Program-made: the position numbers and the translations under genes
The notes under the pieces: model-generated
What the model was told of the DNA's origin: nothing
Database searches by the model: none
What the model saw: only the letters and a program-made list of their open reading frames with translations
Assembly: GCA_023525975.1 (NCBI GenBank)
Contig: CM042024.1
Location: 96,227,880-96,291,879 of the forward strand
Reading direction: 5' to 3'
Length of the DNA stretch: 64,000 nt
Origin: Smallanthus sonchifolius
Taxonomy: Eukaryota > Streptophyta > Magnoliopsida > Asterales > Asteraceae
Part shown: positions 55,992-64,000 of the stretch, one piece after another
Layout of the letters: every line of letters begins with the position of its first letter
Numbering within the stretch: position 1 is the stretch's first letter

Positions 55992-57397
55992 ATGGCACGC
56001 CGCGTTGGAGGAAACCAACCTCCCCATCCTTTATGGTGGAGATCATGTGGTTGATGGTTTGTGTCATGCGTTTGACAGTCTCTCTAATAAGGTCTACAAA
56101 TTCAACATGATCCATGAAGAAATACGTTTCGTGATCTTAGGTAGCGGAAACATCCATAGAAATCATGAGGGTGGTTGCTATGGTGCTATTCGATATCCCA
56201 TCATGAGCAAAGGAGGTGTTGGTAGTAATAGTCGTAGCTATCAACATCTTGTCAACATGAAGAGGTCCATCGCTTATTCCGACTTCTTAGATGACGAGAG
56301 GCATGTCCATTTTAATAATAATCCCAATGTTGAAACCGATGAATCTTGCAACGATGATTATGTGTTACATCAAGATATAGAGGTTGACAACATGCGTAAA
56401 GAAGCTCCAAGCATAAGTTGGAGGTTATAATGACGAGAGCATGGTGGAGAATCAAGAAATCAAGAAAACAAATGATGACGAGAACAAAGATGATGAAGTT
56501 ATTAGAATCAACTACTTTTCTATGGTGGGGGTTATTGAAAGATCAACAAAATTGATAATAAATAAAAATATAAAACCAAAGGTGGCACTGGAGAAATTTA
56601 TGAAACGAAACAACTCATCAACTAAGATCATCCAGTATACATGTAGGTTTCAGGGCGTGGTCCTATGTGGACACAATAATCACGGCGTGAAGAAACCAAC
56701 ACTGCCCCCTCGAAATAAATTATCACGGCGTGGTCCTTTCTCGTGGTTTTTTTTTCACGGGAGAAAAGCACTACATTTCAAACAAATAATGCCGTTCAAC
56801 GGTATTATTTTCGACCGTTTGGGATTTTTAATAAATAATAATTAATAATTTTATTTTTACTCACTATAAATACTCATTTTTACTCCATATCTCTACACTC
56901 ATTTCTACTCTTTTTACCTCATTTTTACTCCATATCTCTACACTCATTTCTACTCTTTTTACCTCATTTCTACTCTTCTACTCTTCTACTCTACTTAATT
57001 CTTTCTATTTTCCCAACCCATAATAAAAAATGAGTAACGACCCGAACCCAAACTTTTGGGCTCAATATGCGGCTCGTGATAACGCGTTCATGGCCAACCA
57101 AATGAATGTTTTTTTAGTTGTTTGAATTAATGTATTTTTATTTTTATTAATGAAATATTATGTTTTATTTTATTTAAATAAAAATTAAAAAATAAACATT
57201 TAATTATCACACCACCACAATCACTTGGGTATACCCTTTGCCAAGTGATGAATGGTATGATAATGAGGGTAGTGACGTAGCGCCACGTGACCTGCACTTT
57301 ATTATTACACCACACCACAATCACATGGGTATGTCCCTTGCTCTAAAACTCTATACCCCAAGAACTCGAGGACGAGTTCTTTTCAAGTGAGGAAGAA
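55992..57397 (+). other. Internal region of the small LTR element, unknown open frames
   Basis: Two frames are open: 56005-56430 (LPILYGGDHVVDGLCHAFDS...DDEVDN-like acidic end) and 56441-56845 (Lys/Asn-rich). I recognise no domain in either, and neither has a clear own ATG at its start. At 56840-57125, an actataaata TATA-like box, two and a half copies of a 45-bp pyrimidine-rich repeat (from 56875) and a short frame starting ATGAGTAACGACCCGAACCC look like the 5' part of another, truncated gene or DNA transposon. Paired cacaccacaatca...gggtat(ac)cc segments lie at 57209 and 57309. Confidence 0.3.
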
Positions 57398-57806
57398 TGA
57401 TGTAGGGCCGATAACTCGAATGATTGACTCGTATATGAACCGGTGGGAGTAGGATAAAAAAAATCCATAACTCACAACAATAATCTTTATAAAACTTTTT
57501 TAATAATTTAGTTTTTATTTTAGATTGTTAGTTTTATTATTTATTTTAATTAATTCTAGATTTGGTTATGTTGACCAAAATTAATATTTTAGTCATGTTC
57601 TTTTATTTTATTTATGTTTCTAATTAATATATCGATTATATCAAACTTAATAGTAGAATAGCCTGTAAATAAAATACTCATTTCTAATGTTTTAGGACAA
57701 CTTTAAAACTTTTGATATATGATAACAGTATTTCTTTTATTTGGGTTCTATCTAAACGTTTGATAGAACGTAACTAGCATTTTTCTATCGCTTCCGTTCC
57801 GCGTCA
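57398..57806 (+). repeat. 3' LTR of the small non-autonomous element
   Basis: 409 bp, TGATGTAGGG...CCGCGTCA, followed by GTCGT. Confidence 0.78.
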
Positions 57807-57811
57807 GTCGT

Positions 57812-58096
57812 TGACAATACTTGACATCGGTAGAGTTACCAACAACGACATGCAAACCAATCACGTAAGCGTGTGGCACAATAGTGGGGTTTTTCTTCTC
57901 TTATCTCTAATAGCAGCGTTTGGTGTATATATGGTGATTTTGTGATGGCTCGTGAACAACCATGACCTTTCGAACCATAAATATTAAAGCGAACAAGTTG
58001 TGACCCATAGTTTTAACCGATGCAATTGTCACGACCCTTCGAACCGCCACGACTTGTGCCAACGACCCAACATTCATGCCTCATTGGTGCAATAGG
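57812..58096. other. Short unexplained spacer between retrotransposons
   Basis: The duplicated phrase cgacccttcgaacc / gacctttcgaacca suggests old repeat DNA. Nothing recognised. Confidence 0.4.
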
Positions 58097-60432
58097 TGTC
58101 ACACCCCGACCGACGGCGGAAAACGTCGGGGCGTGAAGCTGTGCAGACTGTTCATAGCTCATGGTTGCTAAAGTTTGAATAATTTAAACATTCATTTTCA
58201 TTACACGTAGCAAGTTCATACCATACAAGAACCAAATGTAACGATTACAAAATATAAATAGTTTAGATTAATTGCTAGATCCAAATCCTATATGTAGCAG
58301 CTTGTAATACTTCAAACATTGTCACCTGAAACATGGTTAAAAACAAAGTCAACTAAAAAGTTGGTGAGAATACATAGGTTTTCGTGTCATGTAATAGAAT
58401 ATAGTGTTGTGTGTATACAATTCATACAAACATGGCAATTAAGGCATTTATGGAGAGATACCATCGTGTGACCTGGTAGTACAATCAAACCTTTGTAACT
58501 AGCATGCAAAACAAACGCGTGTTGGCAGTAACAGTCACCCTACCTGGGTGGGTTTGTCAGACTCAATAGATCTATCACTGTTTACTGTAGGCTATAAAAT
58601 AGTTAATGATTGCACGTGAATAGCAAACTGCGTGTTGGTCTACACACCTAGTACTCAAGCACAAAGCTCAAAATTGTAACACATGATTGTAGGGTGGAAT
58701 TATATATTGTGTAGTTTGTAAACATAGTAAATAGAACGCATGTTCCACCCCAAAAGTTTGTAAATAGAGTAAAAGAGGGGCTATGTAACTCACTTGTGTT
58801 GGGTAGTGTAGTTTGCATAGATCAACAAAAATACCAAGCGTGTTGTAGGTCGCTACGTTTGACCTATTGAATGAGGGTATAACGCGTGTCACTGTTTGTG
58901 TTATTTTGTGTCCAAAGTGGGTTCGTTGGTGGTTTGTGTGTTTAGGGTTGGTTTTGGAATAATAAATTAGTAGCGATATATATATATATATATATATTTA
59001 TTTAAATAAAATTTAATTAAACGATATTTGTTTAAATCAATATATATATATATTTGTATAAATAAAAATGATTATATAAATTCACGATTTCATCGGTTTT
59101 GAAACTATCGGGAATTAATCGTTTTAAATTTCTAAATCAGCGATTTGGTATATAAATGATTCCCGGGTTTTGGGATTTTATAACTTAAATTTTTATAAAC
59201 AAGTTTTGAAATGTTTAAATAAAAACATATTAAATTAAGTTTGAAAATAATAAAATTAAAGTTTCTGGTCAAGGAGCACGACCGTGCTCAAGTAGGGCAC
59301 GACCGCGCTCGATGCCGGGCGTGACCGTGGTGGTCTGAGCGCGCCCGTGGTCGAGTCAGAAGGTACTTCCTAGGTTCTGGACATAGAGCACGACCGTGCT
59401 CGTATCTGGCACGACCGCGTCTAGTGTTTGTTTTTGATCAAGACTTGTCTGCTCGGTAAGCACGACCGGGCCACACCTGGGGCACGATTGTGCTTGGACA
59501 GGCACGACCGCGCTCAGGGATGAGCGCGACCGTGTCGGGCCTTTTTCAGACACAATTCGATCGATTCTTATATTAATAGCTTCTGGATTCTTAGGGCTTT
59601 CACTTAGTGGATGATTACGAATGTTTCTATATAGTTTAATTGTATTTATATCTTGTCTAGAGTGTAATTCGAGTAAAATTTATGTTTCGGCTTTTTGGTT
59701 CAAAATCGGATCGATTTGAGTGTTTCTACAACGAATTGACATAGGGCTTTCGTAGTAGAGGTAGATACAAAGCTGAGGACGTGTTACTTACTTGTTGAAA
59801 GTGGGCAATTGAATGCGGTCGGCTACGGGTCGAGCGGCTTCGTTTCTTGGCGATCAATCGGACGACAGAGGTGTTGTGAGCGTCGAGTGAGAGTTCTGAG
59901 AGATTGAGTGAGTGTATATGAGAGTGTAGGAAGCCTGCAACTGGCTCTATATCGACGAATTTGAGAGACTCGGTTGTGGTGTGAATGGGATTAAAAAAAT
60001 GTGCAAATTGGAGGACAATTTAGGCGTGTTGCAGGTTGAATTCAGTCGAGTAAGGTCTGTCGCGTGAAAACCGGCTTTTCTCTATTTTAAATTTCGCGAA
60101 TTCAGATGCTATGGTATGGTTTGACTTTCTGCAGTCAAGTGGGTTCATCAGCGCGACCGTGACTACTTTAGGCGCGACCGTGCTTAGGTCTTCAGGCGTG
60201 ACCGTGCCTAGTCTTAGGCGCGACCGTGCTTGCCTAGTTTTGTAGTTTTTGAGTTTTGTCAGTTTTGGTCCTCGGGGCTTGTGAGATAATGGTGTTTTTG
60301 TTTAATTTGTTATTGTAATAGAATAGTTTGTATATGTAACTGCATCGTAGTTTGTTTGTACACGAATCGAAACTGAAATGTGTTTGTTTATTGAAATCAA
60401 ACGATTACATGATGAAAATCAGAAATGTTACA
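58097..60432 (-). repeat. 3' LTR of a Tekay-type chromovirus, 2.3 kb
   Basis: On the minus strand it runs TGTAACATTTCTG...GGTCGGGGTGTGACA. It is preceded by the polypurine tract aaggggagac (60433-60442 on plus), directly after the pol frame. The interior has about fifteen imperfect gcacgaccgtgct words (59270-59540 and 60150-60235). The 5' partner is outside the window, so its duplication cannot be tested; the left flank is atagg. Confidence 0.85.
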
Positions 60433-60466
60433 GTCTCCCCTTGTTGAGGGGATTTCGTCCCGAAAT

Positions 60467-63400
60467 TCAACTAGTTGAGGCTGCAGAATTGGTGAATAGG
60501 TGAGGATACTTGAGTTTCATTTGATCTTCACGTTCCCAAGTAAACTCAGGACCACGTTTAGAATCCCAACGGACTTTGACTATAGGAATACGGCTGCGCT
60601 TGAGTTGCTTGATCTCATGGTCCATGATTTCCACCGGTTTCTCGACGAAATGCATCGTTTCATCAATGCGCACGTCGTCAAGAGGTTTGTGGAGGTTCTC
60701 ATCAGCAAGACATTTCTTCAGGTTGGACACGTGGAAGGTTGGATGAACATTGTTGAGTGCTGGAGGTAGCTCAAGTTTGTAAGCCACTTTCCCGATTCTT
60801 TCAAGGATCTTGAACGGGCCTACGTAACGAGGTGCTAGCTTGCCTTTCTTTCCAAAGCGGATCACACCCTTCCAAGGGGATACTTTGAGAAGCACAAGGT
60901 CACCCACTTGGAATTCCAAGGGTTTTCGTCGCTTGTCGGCATAGCTCTTTTGTCGACTTCTCGCTACTCGGATGTTGTCACGGATTTGAAGGGATTTGTC
61001 GGATGTTTCCTGAATTAACTCGGGACCGGTGATTTGTGCTTCACCAATCTCGTTCCAACAGATAGGAGAACGACATTTGCGACCATAAAGAGCTTCGAAT
61101 GGAGCCATGTTGATGCTGGTGTGGTAGCTGTTATTGTAGGAGAATTCAATAAGTGCTAGATGTGAATCCCAATTGCCACCAAAGTCTATGACACAGGCTC
61201 TCAGCATGTCTTCGAGGGTTTGGATTGTTCGTTCAGTCTGGCCATCAGTTTGGGGATGGTAGGCTGTGCTTAAATCCAATCGTGTGCCAAGTGTCTTTTG
61301 CAGAGATTGCCAAAATCTGGAAGTGAAACGAGCATCTCTGTCGGAGATTATGTTCAAAGGTATGCCGTGTCGACTCACAATTTCGTTAATGTAGATTCGG
61401 GCCAATTTCTCAACCCGATAGTCTTCACGGATGGGCAGGAAGTGTGCGGACTTTGTGAGACGGTCAATGATTACCCAAATGCTATCATAGCCGTTTGAAG
61501 TACGGGGGAGTTTAGTAATGAAGTCCATGGCTAGATTTTCCCATTTCCACACGGGGATTTCCGGTTGTTCAAGTAAACCTGAAGGACGTTGATGTTCGGC
61601 TTTGACTTTAGAGCAGGTTAGGCATTTTGCAATATAGAGTGCAATGTCTTTCTTCATACCAGGCCACCAATACTGTGGTCGAAGATTGTGATACATTTTA
61701 TCCGCACCGGGATGGATAGAATACCGAGACTTGTGTGCTTCAGTCATGAGGAATTCCCGGAGATCATTGTGATTGGGAACCCAAATACGATCCAAGAAAT
61801 AAACAAGCCATTGTTCTTAGTTTCTAGTTGGAATTCAGCACCGCACGACATTTCCTCATACATATTACCCTCGGTAATCGAGACGTGTTGAGCTGCTAGA
61901 ATACGGGTTTGAATGTCGGAATGAATCTTGACACTTTAGAGCATGACGCGTTCTTTACGGCTCAGCGCATCGGCTACAACATTAGCCTTACCGGGATGAT
62001 AACGAATCTCGCAATCGTAGTCATTGAGTAGTTCAACCCAACGTCGTTGCCTCATGTTGAGTTCTTTTTGATTGAAGATGTGTTGGAGGCTTTTGTGGTC
62101 GGTAAATACCACACATTTCGTGCCATATAGATAATGTCTCCAAATCTTCAAGGCAAATATGACTACACCTAGCTCCAGATCGTGCGTCGTATAGTTCTTT
62201 TCATGGATCTTGAGTTGCCTTGATGCATAAGCGATTACCTTGCCTCGTTGCATGAGAACACAACCAAGGCCTAGGTTAGAGGCATCGCAGTAGACGACTA
62301 GATCATCGTTTCCTTCTGGAAGAGTCAGAATAGGAGCATCACATAACTTCTGTTTAAGAGTTTGGAAAGCTTCTTCTTGTTTTGGCCCCCATTCATAAGG
62401 TTTACCTTTATGTGTCAAGGCGGTGAGGGGAACAGCAATCTTGGAGAAATTAGAAATGAACCTTCGGTAATAACCCGCTAAACCAAGAAACGAACGAACC
62501 TCGGTAGGGGTTTGAGGAGCACTCCAATTCTTGATAGCTTCGATCTTGGCAGGGTCGACATGTATTCCCTTTTTATTGACAACATGACCCAAAAATTGAA
62601 CCTCCTTTAGCCAAAATTCACATTTGGAGAACTTGGCGTATAATTGTTCGGTTCTCAGGAGATCCAAAACCAGTCTAAGGTGCTGTTCATGTTCTTCCTC
62701 AGTCTTGGAATAGATCAAGATGTCATCGATGAAAACGATCACGAATTTGTCAAGGTATGGTTTGCACATGCGGTTCATGAGGTCCATAAAGACAGCAGGT
62801 GCATTGGTCAACCCAAAAGGCATAACCGTGAACTCGTAATGACCATATCTTGTTCGGAAGGCGGTCTTTGGAATATCTTCTTCTCGGACACGCAGTTGGT
62901 GATAACCAGATCGAAGATCAATCTTCGAGAAACAAGTAGAACCTTGGAGTTGATCGAAGAGGTCGTCAATCCTAGGTAACGGGTAGCGGTTTTTGATTGT
63001 AAGCTTGTTGAGCTCTCGATAGTCAATACACATGCGGAATGAACCATCCTTCTTTTTAACAAACAAGACTGGTGCACCCCACGGTGAATGACTTGGCCGT
63101 ATGAAACCTTTGTCAGCGAGTTCTTGAAGTTGACTTGCAAGTTCTTGCAATTCGGAAGGTGCAAGCCGGTATGGAGCTTTAGCCACAGGGTTTGCTCCGG
63201 GTATAAGATCGATTTGAAATTTTACTTCCCGAATAGGTGGAAGACCGGGTAAGTCATCGGGAAAGACTTCGGGAAACTCCCGAATGATGAGAATATCTTC
63301 TATTCTTCTCTCCTTGTCTTCTTTTTGAATCACATGAGCTAGGAAAACCATGCACTTCTTTCGAATGTATTTCTGGGCAGTTATGCATGACATTAGTTTG

Positions 63401-64000
63401 AGTCCTTTGCAAGGTTTCTGGCCAAATACTTTCAATATGTCTCCCGGTGGAAGAGGTACTCGGATGTACTTTTCAAAGCACATGACCTCGACATGGTTTT
63501 TAGATAACCAATCCATGCCGGTGATGACGTCAAAGCTTTCCAATGGCATTGGTATAAGGTTGACTGGAAACGTGTGACCATTGAGTTCTAGTGAGAAGTC
63601 ATGAATGATGGAGTCAATAGTGATGGAGTTTCCATCCGCTACTTCAACGGTGAAGGTTTTCTCGAGTTTGGATCGTGTTTTTGCAAGTAAAGGTTCAAAG
63701 TTAAGTGACACAAAACTCTTATCGGCTCCGGTATCAAATAGTATAGATGCAAATTGTTTATTTACAAGAAACGTACCGTTGACCACATGATCGTTGGCTT
63801 GAGCTTCATTGGCGTTGATGTTGAAAGCACGCCCACGAGCTCCGCCCTGATTATTGTTCACAAGTTTTGGACATTGGTTCCGGAAGTGGTTCGGGTTGCC
63901 ACATTCATAGCAAGCCCGTCCATTTGCATTGATTGGAACCACTTGATTAGCTCCGGGTTGATTAACCGGGTTGGCTTGAGTAGTAAGTGCCTTTTGTCGG
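60467..64000 (-). pseudogene. Tekay/Del-type chromovirus Gag-Pol, 3' part, disrupted
   Basis: The frame enters from the window edge in late Gag: zinc knuckle CYECGNPNHFRNQC (about 63870-63910). Protease follows (FDTGADKSFVS), then reverse transcriptase with FIDD in VIVFIDDILIYSK (about 62720), RNase H (VVYCDASNLGLG), integrase (zinc region with CLTCSKVKAEHQRPSG, then MDFITKLPRT, IISDRDARFTSRFW, HPQTDGQTERTIQ), a GPF-type module (YVGPFKILERIG) and a C-terminal chromodomain (VKVRWDSKRGPEFTWEREDQM), which in chromoviruses directs insertion to marked chromatin. Two breaks: TAA at 61936-61938 (CAA expected) and a one-base loss near 61800, both between RNase H and integrase. The zinc-region H is intact. 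Otherwise long frames are preserved, so decay is recent. Confidence 0.92.

Larger units (their letters stand above)
45435..57806 (+). mobile_element. Small non-autonomous LTR element, split by the Athila insertion
   Basis: LTRs 45435-45840 and 57398-57806 (tgatg(t/c)(a/g)ggg(c/t)cgataactcgaatga...tatcgcttcc(a/g)ttccgc) are about 85-90% alike by eye, with perfect 5-bp duplication GTCGT (45430-45434 and 57807-57811). A decayed Met-type PBS tggcatcaaagc follows the 5' LTR, and a purine tract gaggaagaa precedes the 3' LTR. Without the nested Athila the element is about 2.25 kb and has no Gag, protease or polymerase, so it is a LARD/TRIM-like parasite of other retrotransposons. It is older than its Athila insert. 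Confidence 0.78.

Overview
This is a 64 kb piece of a plant nuclear genome. It holds two intron-containing genes with plant-specific relatives: a tonoplast-type CLC chloride channel/transporter (minus strand, 13787-21637) and a plant synaptotagmin of the SYT4/SYT5 group (plus strand, 31872-40498). The rest is AT-rich and packed with LTR retrotransposons, SINEs, hAT, Helitron and MITE elements. Gene structure and repeat families point to a dicot with a mid-sized to large genome. An Asteraceae source is my guess from repeat style only and is not proven here.

Layout. 1-2.8 kb: repeat-derived DNA with an 8-bp-TSD hAT MITE and a tRNA-SINE. 2.8-7.6 kb: a candidate gene-capturing Helitron. It has a TC...CTAAT boundary shared with two smaller copies in the window and carries broken fragments of a KH-domain protein and of NADPH-cytochrome P450 reductase, plus three nested MITEs. 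7.6-13.8 kb: intergenic repeats, including a foldback family with telomere-like cores, a palindrome array and a tandemly duplicated MITE. 13.8-21.6 kb: CLC-g-like gene, seven exons, 795 residues inferred. 21.7-31.8 kb: intergenic DNA with a long-TIR element, three TSD-bounded hAT elements (one with a transposase relic), a second Helitron, a LINE relic and SINEs. 31.9-40.5 kb: synaptotagmin, thirteen exons, 562 residues inferred. A 3 kb gag-only Copia element with intact LTRs sits in intron 4, and a foldback element in intron 6.

41-58 kb: nested retrotransposons. A solo Tekay-like LTR (TSD CAAGT) splits an older LTR-like sequence. A small non-autonomous LTR element (TSD GTCGT) is split by an Athila-type Gypsy element whose polyprotein frame is broken four times. 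58-64 kb: the 3' LTR and pol of a minus-strand Tekay-type chromovirus, also broken, running off the window.

No bacterial-style operon, CRISPR array or clearly new multi-gene system is visible. The items most worth a second look are: a likely G-to-T change at the splice donor of synaptotagmin exon 2; the missing gating glutamate (Val209) in the CLC; the gag-only Copia element; the gene-fragment-carrying Helitron; and the foldback family with telomere-like cores. Exon joins were derived by hand from splice signals, reading frame and family conservation; no alignment was run.
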